DNA of 64,000 nucleotides from CAZACZ01 sp964483695 (GTDB taxonomy: Bacteria > Deinococcota > Deinococci > Deinococcales > Trueperaceae), in contig CAZACZ010000006.1 of NCBI GenBank assembly GCA_964483695.1, positions 1 to 64,000 on the forward strand. The letters run 5' to 3'. Of the stretch, positions 16,906 through 25,381 are shown piece after piece. Positions within the stretch are counted from its first letter, which is position 1, and each line of letters starts with the position of its first letter. The translations under genes and the position numbers were made by a program. The notes under the pieces were generated by a model that ran no database searches, was not told the origin of the DNA, and saw only the letters and a program-made list of their open reading frames with translations.

Positions 16906-18477
16906 ATGACCCGCATCCTGGTCACCGACGCCATCCAGCTCGCGCCGCTCGACGCCCAGGACGTCGTGTTGGACGATCGCGCTGGCATCGACCGCGGCGC
17001 ACTGCTCGAGATCGTCGGTGCGTACGACGCCATCATCACGCGTAGCCGCACGCAGGTCGACGAGGAGTTGCTGTCGGCGGCCGGTCGTCTCAAGGTGGTG
17101 GGCCGTGGGGGCGTCGGCGTGGACAACATCGACCTCGATGCCGCCAGCCGTCGCGGCATCCTGGTGGTCAACGCGCCCGAGGCCAACAACGTTTCGGCGG
17201 CCGAGTTGGCCCTTGCCCTGATGCTGGCGGCCGCCCGGGGCGTCGCGCGTTCGGACCGCTTGACGCGTCGCGGCACCTGGGACCGCAAGTTCCTCGGCCG
17301 CGAGTTGCTCGGCGCCCGTCTCGGCATCGTGGGTCTTGGCCGCATCGGCTCGCTGGTGGCCCGACGCGCCCAGGGGCTGGGCATGGTCGTGGCCGCCTAC
17401 GATCCGTACATCACGCGCCGCCGGGCCGACGAGCTGAACGTCGAGCTGTTCGACGACCTGCACGCCATGCTCGCGCGCTCCGACTTCCTGACGGTGCACA
17501 CGCCGCTCACCGACGAGACCGAGGGCATCATCGGCGCCGCCGAGCTGGCCGCGCTCCCAGCAGCTGCGGTGGTGGTCAACGCCGCCCGCGGCGGGATCGT
17601 GCAGGAGCAGGCGCTGGTGGAGGCGCTCGACTCGGGACATCTGTTCGCTGCCGGGATCGACGTCTTCGTGGACGAACCGCCCGCTTCCGACCACCCCTTG
17701 CTGCAGCGCGACGACGTGGTGCTGACCGCCCACCTCGGTGCCAACACGCGCGAGGCGCAGAACCGGGTCGGCACCGAGATCCTGGAGCGAACCGTGATGG
17801 CGTTGCGCGGCGACTACTCGCGCGGCATCGTCAACGCGCCCGCGCTGGCGCCCGAGGTGATGGCGGCGCTGGGAGTGCATCTGGAGCTCGGGGAGCGCCT
17901 CGGCGCCACTGTGGCGCAACTGGTGGGGGGGAGGGTGCGTGCGTTGGAGGTGGAGTTCTCCGGCGAGTTCCCCATCGACCCCGACCCCATCGCCACCGCG
18001 GTGACGAAGGGGTTGCTCGAGCCGTACCTGGACCAACCGCCCACCTACGTGAACGCCGAGTCGATCGCCCGCGACCGCGACATCCGCGTGTCGAAGGTGC
18101 GCGCCTCCCGCAGCAGCGGCTACACGACGCACGTGCTGGTCACGGCGGTCGCCAACGGAACACGCGCTTCGGTGGGCGGCACGGTGTTGGCAGGCAAGCC
18201 GCGGATCACCAGCATCGACGGGTACCCGCTCGAGATCCGCCCGGAGGGCACCATGCTGGTCTGCACCAACTTCGACCGGCCCGGCGCCGTCGGGCGCGTC
18301 GGTACGGTGCTGGGGGACGCGGGGGTGAACATCAACAGCATGCAGCTCTCACGTGTGAGCGAGGACGGACTGGCGATGTTCGTGCTGACGCTGGACCAAG
18401 CGCCGCCCGAGAGCGTGCTGGAGGTCCTGCGTGACCTCGGCGACGTGATCCGCACCCTACGCATGGTGCGGCTGTGA
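16906..18477 (+). CDS. serA: D-3-phosphoglycerate dehydrogenase
   Basis: First step of serine synthesis: NAD-dependent oxidation of 3-phosphoglycerate to 3-phosphohydroxypyruvate. The 523 aa correspond to the long type with an extra regulatory (ASB) domain. NAD-binding GLGRIG is at 143-148, catalytic Arg in NAARGGIV, Glu in DEPP, and His in LTAHLGAN. The ASB domain covers about 320-445, and a C-terminal ACT domain (about 450-523) probably senses serine. The ATG at 16906 (MTRILVTD) gives the canonical N-terminus; an in-frame ATG at 16759 would add the 33-bp repeat region and is unlikely. The stop overlaps the next start as GTGA. Confidence 0.96.
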   Translation: MTRILVTDAIQLAPLDAQDVVLDDRAGIDRGALLEIVGAYDAIITRSRTQVDEELLSAAGRLKVVGRGGVGVDNIDLDAASRRGILVVNAPEANNVSAAELALALMLAAARGVARSDRLTRRGTWDRKFLGRELLGARLGIVGLGRIGSLVARRAQGLGMVVAAYDPYITRRRADELNVELFDDLHAMLARSDFLTVHTPLTDETEGIIGAAELAALPAAAVVVNAARGGIVQEQALVEALDSGHLFAAGIDVFVDEPPASDHPLLQRDDVVLTAHLGANTREAQNRVGTEILERTVMALRGDYSRGIVNAPALAPEVMAALGVHLELGERLGATVAQLVGGRVRALEVEFSGEFPIDPDPIATAVTKGLLEPYLDQPPTYVNAESIARDRDIRVSKVRASRSSGYTTHVLVTAVANGTRASVGGTVLAGKPRITSIDGYPLEIRPEGTMLVCTNFDRPGAVGRVGTVLGDAGVNINSMQLSRVSEDGLAMFVLTLDQAPPESVLEVLRDLGDVIRTLRMVRL

Positions 18478-19631
18478 GCGGCGAGGTGCCCCCCGTGGCG
18501 AAACCGCGGCTCTACGCTCCGGGCCCGGTGGAGGTGCCGCCGGCCGTGCTGGAGGCGATGGCGCGTCCGGTGGTGCACCACCGCGCTCCGGCGTACCGCG
18601 AGGCGTTCGTGCGGGTGCGGCGTCAGTTGGCCGAGGTGTTCCTGACGCCAGGGGACGACGTCCTCGTCCTGACCGGCAGCGGCACGGCCGGCTTCGAGGC
18701 GGCGCTGCTCGCCGTCGTGCCGGCCGGCGCGCCGGTGCTGGCCCTGCAGGCGGGCAAGTTCGGGCAACGCTGGGCGGCCATGGCGCGGCGCTTCGGCTAC
18801 CAGGTCCACGACTTCGTGACGCCGGACGGCGACGACGTCGACCTAGGAGCGCTCCACGCCGCGTTGGCCGGCATCGCCGGCCTCGCGGCCGTCACCGTGG
18901 TGCACTCGGAGACTTCCACCGGCGCGCTCGTCGACGTGCGCGCGGTGGCGGAGGCGGTCCGGGCCACGCATCCCGATGCGCTGGTCCTGGTGGACGCTGT
19001 CACCAGCCTGGCGGCCGCCGAGTTGCGGCCGCGGGCGTGGGACCTCGATGCGGTGGTCTCCGGGTCGCAGAAGGGCGTCATGACGCCGCCCGGCCTCGCC
19101 TTCGTGTGGCTCTCCGAGCGCGCTTGGGCCAGCGTTGGCGTCCGGCCGCCGAGCTACTACCTCGATCTGCGGCGGGAACGCGAGAAGCAGCGCGACGGCG
19201 AGAACGCCTTCACGCCTGCCGTCAACCTCGTCTTCGGGCTCGACGTGGCGCTGCGCACCATCCTCGATCTCGGCCTCACGACGCTGCGGAGCGAGCGGGC
19301 GCGGCACAACCGCGCGGTGTTGGCCGCGGGCGAGGCGCTGGGGCTCGCGCGCTTCGCGCGTACGCCGAGCCCTGCGGTGGCCGCGTTGACCACGCCGGAG
19401 GGTATCGCAGCCCCGGTGCTGGTGCGCTGGTTGCGCGATCGCGGCATCACCATCGCCGGCGGCCAGGACGCGTGGAAGAGCAGCATGATCCGCCCCTCGC
19501 TGCTCGGCTGGACCGACCGGTACGACGCCGTGGTGCTGGCCGCAGCGCTCGAGGACGCCATGCGCGCGGCCGGCGCCGACGTCGCCCGCGGCAGCGCCGT
19601 GACGGCGGCGATGGGCGTGCTGGACGAGTGA
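18474..19631 (+). CDS. Class V aminotransferase, probable phosphoserine or serine-glyoxylate aminotransferase
   Basis: 385-aa PLP enzyme of the alanine-glyoxylate/serine-pyruvate aminotransferase family (class V). The Schiff-base lysine is K200 in VVSGSQKGVM; VLTGSGTAGFEAAL (about 65-78) is the phosphate-binding cup and VLVDAVTSLA carries the PLP-ring aspartate. It is not SerC by sequence look, but it lies between serA and a phosphatase, coupled to serA by a GTGA overlap. Context therefore points to amino transfer to 3-phosphohydroxypyruvate. Glyoxylate metabolism is the alternative. Confidence 0.88.
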   Translation: MSGEVPPVAKPRLYAPGPVEVPPAVLEAMARPVVHHRAPAYREAFVRVRRQLAEVFLTPGDDVLVLTGSGTAGFEAALLAVVPAGAPVLALQAGKFGQRWAAMARRFGYQVHDFVTPDGDDVDLGALHAALAGIAGLAAVTVVHSETSTGALVDVRAVAEAVRATHPDALVLVDAVTSLAAAELRPRAWDLDAVVSGSQKGVMTPPGLAFVWLSERAWASVGVRPPSYYLDLRREREKQRDGENAFTPAVNLVFGLDVALRTILDLGLTTLRSERARHNRAVLAAGEALGLARFARTPSPAVAALTTPEGIAAPVLVRWLRDRGITIAGGQDAWKSSMIRPSLLGWTDRYDAVVLAAALEDAMRAAGADVARGSAVTAAMGVLDE

Positions 19632-20227
19632 ACGCCGACCTGGCGCTGGTGCGCCACGGCCGCACGGTCCCGCAGCCAGGGGTGCCGCCGGCACGCTGGC
19701 CGATGGCGGCCGGTGCCGAAGGCGGCGTGCGGCGCCTGGCGGACGCGATCCGCGCCGATCGCGACGGCGCGTTCGACGTCGTCCTCACCAGTACCGAGCC
19801 CAAGGCGGTGGCCACGGCCCGGCTGCTGGGGTCCGCGTGGGGCGTGGCCGTCCAGCTCGGGCAGGGCCTGGAGGAGCACCATCGGGGCGCCACGCCGGTG
19901 CTCGACGCCGCGGCATGGCGCCAGACCGTCCGGCGCTTCTTCGCGCACCCCGACGTCCTGGTGTTCGGCAGCGAGACGGCCGACGAAGCCCGCCTACGGT
20001 TCGAGCGGGCGGTGCAAGGCGCCGTGCGCGCGCGACCGGGGAAGCGGCTGGCGCTGGTGACGCACGGCACGGTGCTGGCGCTGGCGCTGGCGCGCGCCAA
20101 CGACCTCGATCCGTTCGCGTTCTGGGCGTCGTTGGCGATGCCGGAAGCGCTGCTGGTGCGTTCCGAAGACCTGCGCCTGGTGCGGCGCGTGGCAGGCGTA
20201 CCCGGCGAGCTCAGTGGGGGCGGCTGA
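19628..20227 (+). CDS. Histidine-phosphatase family protein, candidate phosphoserine phosphatase
   Basis: 199 aa of the phosphoglycerate-mutase/acid-phosphatase superfamily. The phosphohistidine motif is shortened to LVRHGRT (His10) and the second catalytic His is in ALVTHGTV. The GTG start overlaps the aminotransferase stop (GTGA). Metal-independent phosphoserine phosphatases of this family are known in Hydrogenobacter and others, and the operon with serA suggests the same role. A housekeeping phosphatase is possible. Its last 17 bp overlap the 3' end of the opposing methyltransferase gene. Confidence 0.82.
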   Translation: MNADLALVRHGRTVPQPGVPPARWPMAAGAEGGVRRLADAIRADRDGAFDVVLTSTEPKAVATARLLGSAWGVAVQLGQGLEEHHRGATPVLDAAAWRQTVRRFFAHPDVLVFGSETADEARLRFERAVQGAVRARPGKRLALVTHGTVLALALARANDLDPFAFWASLAMPEALLVRSEDLRLVRRVAGVPGELSGGG

Positions 20228-20951
20228 CGCCCGCCATGAGCGGGCTGTCCGCGTCCAGCCTGCGTCGGTCGAAGCCGCCGAACCAGACGGTGCGGGTCAG
20301 GCCCGCGGCACGGAGCGCGCGTTCCAGCTCGAAGCGGGTGAAGTAGCGCTGCGTGATGCGGGAGGTGACGCGCCGAACCACCCCGTCGTCGTCCCGCCGG
20401 TCGAGGTAGTAGCGGCTCTCGACGAGTTGCTGCTCCGCGTCGTGGCGCTGGACCAGGAACAGCTCGGCGCGTCCGCCGTCGAGCGACTCCCACTCGCGTT
20501 CGCTGCGCATCACCCCGAGGGGTCCGAGCCGCGGCAGGTAGAGGTCGAAGGCGAAGGCGCCACCGTCTTCCAGGTGGTCGCGCACGCTGGCGAGCGTGCG
20601 GTCCTGGTCGGACAGGGTGATGGCGTGCATGAGCGTGTTGAACGGCGCCAGCACCAGCGCGAAACGGCGTTGCAACGCGACCTCGCGCATGTCGCCGTGC
20701 ACCAGCGTGACCTGGCCCCGTGCGATCGGCTCGGCCAGACGCGCCCGCGCCCTCGCCAGCATGGCGGCCGAGGCGTCCACTGCGACCACCCGGTGGCCGG
20801 CGGCCGCCAACGCCGCGGTGAGGCGGCCGGTGCCGGCGCCGAGCTCCAGCACCGGCCCGGCTTGGTCGTCGGCGATGCGCAGGTAGAACGGCACGTCGTC
20901 GCGGTACGCGTCGTACTGCAAGTCGTAGAGCCAGGCGTCGTCGTAGATCAT
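20211..20951 (-). CDS. Class I SAM-dependent methyltransferase
   Basis: 246 aa. SAM-binding motif VLELGAGTGRLTAALA is near residues 34-49, followed by VVAVDASAAML (motif II) and an LAPFNTLMHA segment. The C-terminal part is beta-rich. The start at 20951 overlaps the lpxB-like stop as ATGA, so it is the last gene of the envelope operon that begins with mreB. Substrate unknown; a role in modifying a surface glycolipid would be consistent with context only. Confidence 0.85.
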   Translation of the reverse strand: MIYDDAWLYDLQYDAYRDDVPFYLRIADDQAGPVLELGAGTGRLTAALAAAGHRVVAVDASAAMLARARARLAEPIARGQVTLVHGDMREVALQRRFALVLAPFNTLMHAITLSDQDRTLASVRDHLEDGGAFAFDLYLPRLGPLGVMRSEREWESLDGGRAELFLVQRHDAEQQLVESRYYLDRRDDDGVVRRVTSRITQRYFTRFELERALRAAGLTRTVWFGGFDRRRLDADSPLMAGVSRPH

Positions 20952-22261
20952 CGGTCCGCCTCGGGCGCGGCCCCGGCCAGGCGCAGGGCCAGCCGCGCCA
21001 CCGCGGCCGCTGCGCCGGGTGCGGGCATGGTGGCGCGCAGGCGCGCGCGCCTGCGCGCGCGCTCGGCAGGGTCGTCGAGCAGGACGCGCAGTCGCTCGGC
21101 CACCAGGGCGGGGTCGACGCGGCCGCGGAGCTCGTCCATCAACGCTTCGCCGGCGATGCGGTTGGGGAGCGACACCGGCACGTTCAGCCCCTGCACGAAC
21201 AAGCGGACGGCGTAGCGCTTGAGGTAGCGGCCGACCCACGGGATCAGGCCGAGCCAGTGCCCCGCCCCCTCGAGCGGGATGACCTCGGGCCGGTTCAGGG
21301 GAAGCAGGACCAGCGAAGGGACGCCGGCGATACCGAGCTCGAGCGTGTTGGTGCCCGGGATGGTGACGGCGAGGTCGGCGGCGCGCATGTGGGCGTAGCG
21401 TTCGGATTCGTCCACCAACGCGATGACGCCACCATGGGGGGTGCGGATCTCGTTGCCGACGCGCGTTCCGCCGAAGCCGCCGAGGGTGTCCGCGTGGCGG
21501 CCCGCGATCCCGTCGGCGATCGTCTCCGGGCGCAGCAGGCGGCTCACTGGCCAGACGAAGCGCGCGCCCGGGTAGGCGGGAGCGAGCCGGTCGACCAGCG
21601 CGATCAGGAGCGGTACGAGGTGGACGGCGAAGGCGTCGCGGCTGCCGGCGAAGAGGAGCACGTGCGGCGACCCCGGGTTCGCCGCCGGTTCGGCTGCCTC
21701 GACCGCATCGGCGACCAGGTTGCCTACGACCGCTACCGCCTCCTCGCGTGCTCCTCCGCGGATCGCCCGGCGGCGCACGGTCTCGTCCGGGACAAGCAGG
21801 AGGGCGAGGTCGCGGTGCCAGTGCGGCTCGAAGCTGTAGCGCGCCACGGGATGCCCGAGGCGCTTGCCAAGCGCCGTCGCCAAGGCGACGTTGCCGCCCA
21901 GGCCGATCACCGCCCCGCGGCCCGCCGCCCCTGCGTCGTCGCGCAACCCCGGCGGGGCGGAACCGAGCGCCGCCGCGCGCAGGTACTCGGCCGGTGTCGT
22001 GACGGCGTCTGCGCCGAAGGTGGCGGCGATCTGCGCTTCCTGGCCCGAAGCGAACTGGCACGGCACCAAGGCGATCGCCACCCGAGCCGCGGGGGCGGCA
22101 CGCCGCAGCGCCTGCAGCACCGGACGCGTCCAGGTGTAGAGCTCCCCCGGGCCGTTGCTGACCAGGACGATCTGGGGGGCTGGGCCGTCGGCGCCGGCCT
22201 GGGCAGCTGGGGCGTCGGCGCCGGCCCGGGCGGCGCCAGGCGCCTCCCGGCTAGGCGCCAT
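20948..22261 (-). CDS. lpxB: LpxB-like lipid-A-disaccharide synthase-related glycosyltransferase
   Basis: 437 aa resembling the lipid-A-disaccharide synthase (GT19) group, which joins two acylated glucosamines. It opens with IVLVSNGPGELYTW, where E. coli LpxB has a G-E-x-SGD loop, and contains VTIPGTNTLELGIAGVPSLVL, like the LpxB G-T-x-T-L-E block. The sequence is divergent, so the acceptor may differ. The start at 22261 overlaps the lpxA stop by 11 bp; upstream codons of the same frame are lpxA read out of frame. The position between lpxA and a methyltransferase supports a lipid A-type role. Confidence 0.7.
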   Translation of the reverse strand: MAPSREAPGAARAGADAPAAQAGADGPAPQIVLVSNGPGELYTWTRPVLQALRRAAPAARVAIALVPCQFASGQEAQIAATFGADAVTTPAEYLRAAALGSAPPGLRDDAGAAGRGAVIGLGGNVALATALGKRLGHPVARYSFEPHWHRDLALLLVPDETVRRRAIRGGAREEAVAVVGNLVADAVEAAEPAANPGSPHVLLFAGSRDAFAVHLVPLLIALVDRLAPAYPGARFVWPVSRLLRPETIADGIAGRHADTLGGFGGTRVGNEIRTPHGGVIALVDESERYAHMRAADLAVTIPGTNTLELGIAGVPSLVLLPLNRPEVIPLEGAGHWLGLIPWVGRYLKRYAVRLFVQGLNVPVSLPNRIAGEALMDELRGRVDPALVAERLRVLLDDPAERARRRARLRATMPAPGAAAAVARLALRLAGAAPEADR

Positions 22262-23060
22262 CGTGCCCCCGCCCGACGAAGCGCGCGATCCCGCGGCGGG
22301 AGGTGCGCACGAAGTCCAGCAGGGCGCGGACGTCGTCATGGTCGGACGCCAAGGCTTCCAGGGCCGCCAGATCGCGTCGGCGCAAGGCACGGATGGCGTG
22401 CTCGAGGGCCCGGTACCGCTCCTGGTCGAAGCCGTTCCGCTTCAACCCGATGCCGTTGAGACGGTAGTGCCGCGCCGGGTTGCCGCGCGCCATGGCGAAC
22501 GGCAGCACGTCGGTGTTGGTAGCGCTGGCGGCGCCCAGCATGGCGTAGGCGCCTACCCGTGCGAACTGGTGCACCAGGGCGTTCGAACCCAGCACCGCGC
22601 GATCGCCCACCTCGACATGCCCGCCGAGCTGCACCGCGGTCGTGAGCACACAACCTGCACCGATCCGATCGTTGTGCGACACGTGCACGTAGCTCATGAG
22701 CAGGGTGCCCGCGCCGACGCGCGTCTCCTGGTGCTCGCCGGTGGCCCGGTGCACGGTGGCGAAGTCGCGCACCACGACGCGATCTTCCAGGACCGCGGTC
22801 GACGGCTCCCCACGGAAACGGGTGTCCATCGGTTCGCCGCCTACCACCGCGTACGGTCCGAGCCGGCAAGCGCGGCCCACGCGGGCGCCCGACTGCAGCA
22901 GCGTGCCGGGCAACAGCACGGTGCCGCCGCCCACCACCACGTCGCGCTCGATCACCACGCCGTGGCCCACCACCACGCCGTCCTCGAGCTGGGCGGATGG
23001 GTGCACCACGGCGCTCGCCGCCACCTGCGGTTCGACCTTGGCGCTCGGGTCGGGCGTCAT
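22251..23060 (-). CDS. lpxA: UDP-N-acetylglucosamine acyltransferase LpxA
   Basis: First step of lipid A synthesis: transfer of a 3-hydroxyacyl chain from ACP to UDP-GlcNAc in the cytoplasm. The 269 aa match the family (about 262). A left-handed beta-helix of hexapeptide repeats covers about 5-190. The catalytic His lies in SYVHVSHNDRIGAG, and the family end block GIGLKRNGF occurs in the C-terminal helical part. The ATG at 23060 gives the normal N-terminus 11 bp after the fabZ stop. Confidence 0.92.
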   Translation of the reverse strand: MTPDPSAKVEPQVAASAVVHPSAQLEDGVVVGHGVVIERDVVVGGGTVLLPGTLLQSGARVGRACRLGPYAVVGGEPMDTRFRGEPSTAVLEDRVVVRDFATVHRATGEHQETRVGAGTLLMSYVHVSHNDRIGAGCVLTTAVQLGGHVEVGDRAVLGSNALVHQFARVGAYAMLGAASATNTDVLPFAMARGNPARHYRLNGIGLKRNGFDQERYRALEHAIRALRRRDLAALEALASDHDDVRALLDFVRTSRRGIARFVGRGHDGA

Positions 23061-23071
23061 CCTGACGAGGC

Positions 23072-23494
23072 TCAGCGGGCGTAGACGAACGACAGGACGG
23101 CCTCCGCCGCCACCTCGTCGCCTACCAGCGCGCGCGCCTCGACCTTGCATAGGCCGCGGCGGAACAAGACGATGGTCCCGGTCAAGCGAAGCCGGTCGCC
23201 GGGCACCACCTTGCGCCGGAACTTCGCACCTTCGATCGCGGCGAGGTACCCCACCGCCCCGGCCTCGAGCCGCCCCTCGCGCACCGACAAGCCCACCGCG
23301 GCCGCTTGCGCCAGTGCCTCCACGATCAACACCCCGGGCATCACCGGTTCGTCCGGGAAGTGCCCGACGAAGTACGGCTCGTTGTGGCTGACGTTCTTGA
23401 CGCACTCGAAGGTGTCGCCCTGCTGCGCCACGAAGGCGTCGACCATCAAGAACGGGTAGCGATGGGGAAGGATGGCACGGACGTCGACGGCCAT
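23072..23494 (-). CDS. fabZ: 3-hydroxyacyl-ACP dehydratase FabZ
   Basis: 140-aa hot-dog-fold dehydratase of fatty acid synthesis. HRYPFLMVD is near residue 11. The active-site histidine is in NEPYFVGHFPDEPVMPGV and the acidic residue in LIVEALAQAAAV. It competes with LpxA for 3-hydroxyacyl-ACP, and its placement directly before lpxA is classical in lipid A-making bacteria. It lies 56 bp after the oxidoreductase gene on the same strand. Confidence 0.95.
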   Translation of the reverse strand: MAVDVRAILPHRYPFLMVDAFVAQQGDTFECVKNVSHNEPYFVGHFPDEPVMPGVLIVEALAQAAAVGLSVREGRLEAGAVGYLAAIEGAKFRRKVVPGDRLRLTGTIVLFRRGLCKVEARALVGDEVAAEAVLSFVYAR

Positions 23495-23550
23495 GCGCGC
23501 AGTCTAACGTAGCCGCGTCAACGGCCTACGCGTCGGCGCCGCCGGCGCGA

Positions 23551-24516
23551 TCACGTGAGCGCGGGCACCTCGTCGCGCATGGCAGCGAGCAGCCGAGCGG
23601 CCAGCGCCAGCGACCGGAGGTCGTCGTCGAGCGTGCCGATCGGGTCGGCCTCGTGGCGGATGCGTGCGACGAAGTGCTCGAGCTCGTGGCGCAGCGGGTT
23701 CTCTTCTCGCACCACGTGCCGATCGAGCTGCACGTGGCCCGGGTGCGTCGACCCCGAGCCGGGGCGGTAGATGGCGACCTCGGTGTACGGCTCCTTGGCG
23801 AAGTCGACGCGCAGCGTCTGATGGCGCTCCGCCACCAACAGGCTCCGCTCCGGGTCGGGGGCGACGCGGCTAGCGAGGAACCGTGCGATGCATCCGCCTT
23901 CGAACACGATCTGCGCCGCGGCCACGTCCTCGTTGACGGTGCCGTTGAGGGCGCGTCCTGCGACGCTGACGTCGGTCGGCTTGCCGGCCACCAACCCGAG
24001 CACGATGTCGATGTCGTGGATCATCAGGTCGAGGATCACGCCGACGTCCTTCACGCGGGCCGAGGGCACCAACCGGCGAGCCTCGATCAGGTACGGCGCC
24101 TTCACCTCGTGCTTGAGCATCTGCACCGAGCGGAAGAAGCGTGTGATGTGCCCGACCTGTAGCACCAGCCCGCGTGCCCGCGACAGTTCCGCCAGTTCGA
24201 GCGCCTGGCGAACGTCGGTGGCCACCGGCTTCTCCACCAGCACGTGCACCCCTGCCCGGAGGAGGGCGCCGGTGACGCTGTGGTGGAGGCTCGTCGGCAC
24301 CGCGACGCTGGCCGCGTCGATGGTCTCCGCAGCCAGCATGGCGTCGATCGACGGGTACGACCGGCAGCCGAAGGAGCCCTCCGCCTCGGTGCGGCGCGCG
24401 GCGTCGGGGTCGACCACCGCCGTCAGTTCGACACGCGGCAGCGCCGCGTAGTTCACCGCGTGGTAGCGCCCCATCACGCCCGCGCCCACCACCGCGACCC
24501 GCAACGGCCGACTCAT
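23551..24516 (-). CDS. Gfo/Idh/MocA-family oxidoreductase in the lpx operon
   Basis: 321-aa NAD(P)-dependent sugar oxidoreductase. The Rossmann motif VAVVGAGVMGRYHA starts at residue 8, HVLVEKPVA is the Gfo/Idh catalytic-lysine block, and DLMIHDIDIVLGL carries the second conserved acid and His. Its place between lpxC and fabZ-lpxA suggests action on a UDP-amino sugar. GnnA, which oxidises UDP-GlcNAc for amide-linked lipid A, is a Gfo/Idh relative, but no GnnB-type aminotransferase is nearby. The ATG at 24516 is the last of five ATGA junctions in the 20-bp repeats. Confidence 0.85.
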   Translation of the reverse strand: MSRPLRVAVVGAGVMGRYHAVNYAALPRVELTAVVDPDAARRTEAEGSFGCRSYPSIDAMLAAETIDAASVAVPTSLHHSVTGALLRAGVHVLVEKPVATDVRQALELAELSRARGLVLQVGHITRFFRSVQMLKHEVKAPYLIEARRLVPSARVKDVGVILDLMIHDIDIVLGLVAGKPTDVSVAGRALNGTVNEDVAAAQIVFEGGCIARFLASRVAPDPERSLLVAERHQTLRVDFAKEPYTEVAIYRPGSGSTHPGHVQLDRHVVREENPLRHELEHFVARIRHEADPIGTLDDDLRSLALAARLLAAMRDEVPALT

Positions 24517-24611
24517 GTCAGCCCACCGGCTTTCATGCCTGCCCCCTGGCCCTCATGTCAGCCCCCCGGCCCTCATGCCTGCCCCCCGACCCTCATGTCA
24601 GCCCACCGGCC
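24512..24611 (-). repeat. Five 20-bp repeats forming a stop-start minicistron chain
   Basis: Five tandem 20-bp units span the lpxC-oxidoreductase junction. On the minus strand each unit holds a G-rich run and TGACATGA or GGCATGA. Starting from the lpxC stop, each ATG opens a 7-codon frame that ends in TGA overlapping the next ATG (ATGA): MRVGGQA, MRAGGLT, MRARGQA and MKAGGLT, then the oxidoreductase itself. The 20-bp period equals a 24-nt frame minus a 4-nt overlap, so each duplication keeps the coupling. The unit appears derived from the last lpxC codons (MAGGLT). Confidence 0.85.
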
Positions 24612-25381
24612 ATCGCCGGCTGCGTTCGGCGCAGTTCGTGCATCAGAGCAACGTGGAGCGCATGCGAGCCGCGCTCGATGGCGACATGGGCGGCGATGGG
24701 TGCACCCAACAAGACGAGGTCGCCGATGGCGTCGAGGGCCTTGTGGCGCACCGGTTCGTCTGCGTGGCGCAGGGGCTGGAGCGGCCCGTCATCTGCGAAG
24801 ACGATAACATGCGCGCTGGACGCGCCCAGCGCCAGTCCGCGGCCTTGCAGCGCGGCCGCGTCGCGCAGGAACCCGAAGGTGCGGGCGTCCGCGAGCTCCG
24901 CGAAGCGATCGGGTGCCCCGCACCAGCGCTGCCGCCCGATGGCGCGGTGAGCGAAGTCGATGGTGCAGCAGAGTTCGGCGCTGCCGGGCAGGACGCGAGC
25001 ACTGGCCTGGTCCCGACGGACGATCACTTCGGAAGATGGGGCGATGGCACGCGGCGCGGCGGGCGCGGGCCCCAGCTCCGCCACCGCCTCGCGCCAGGGT
25101 GACGCGGAGCCGTCGAGGATCGGCAACTCGTCGGCCTCGGCAACGACCACCACCCCGTGCCAGAAGCCGGCGATGCGCAGCGCCGCGAGCAGGTGCTCGA
25201 CCATGTGCACGCGTTCGCCGTCCGCGCCTAGGCTCGTGGCGTGATCGGTGCCGACGACGTTGTCGAGGCGCGCCTCGATGGGGACACCACGCCGTAGGAA
25301 GCGGAGGGGCCCTTCCTCGCGGATCAGCGTGACGCGCGAGCGCACCCCCGAGTGGACGGCCACCCCCTCGACGACGCTCAC
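24593..25381 (-). CDS. lpxC: UDP-3-O-acyl-GlcNAc deacetylase LpxC
   Basis: Zinc enzyme for the committed step of lipid A synthesis. At 262 aa it is shorter than E. coli LpxC (305), yet the key blocks remain: HMVEHLLAAL (zinc His), ARTFGFL, HKALDAIGDL (zinc His and Asp) and the late base in RGSHALH. The GTG start at 25381 overlaps the lpxD stop (GTGA); earlier codons of the frame are lpxD in another phase. The stop lies inside the fifth 20-bp repeat. All catalytic residues visible argue for an active enzyme. Confidence 0.9.
   Translation of the reverse strand: MSVVEGVAVHSGVRSRVTLIREEGPLRFLRRGVPIEARLDNVVGTDHATSLGADGERVHMVEHLLAALRIAGFWHGVVVVAEADELPILDGSASPWREAVAELGPAPAAPRAIAPSSEVIVRRDQASARVLPGSAELCCTIDFAHRAIGRQRWCGAPDRFAELADARTFGFLRDAAALQGRGLALGASSAHVIVFADDGPLQPLRHADEPVRHKALDAIGDLVLLGAPIAAHVAIERGSHALHVALMHELRRTQPAMAGGLT

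Noticed and set aside
24512..24611. The 20-bp repeats as a CRISPR array
   Set aside because: Units are contiguous with no unique spacers, and they lie across a gene junction.
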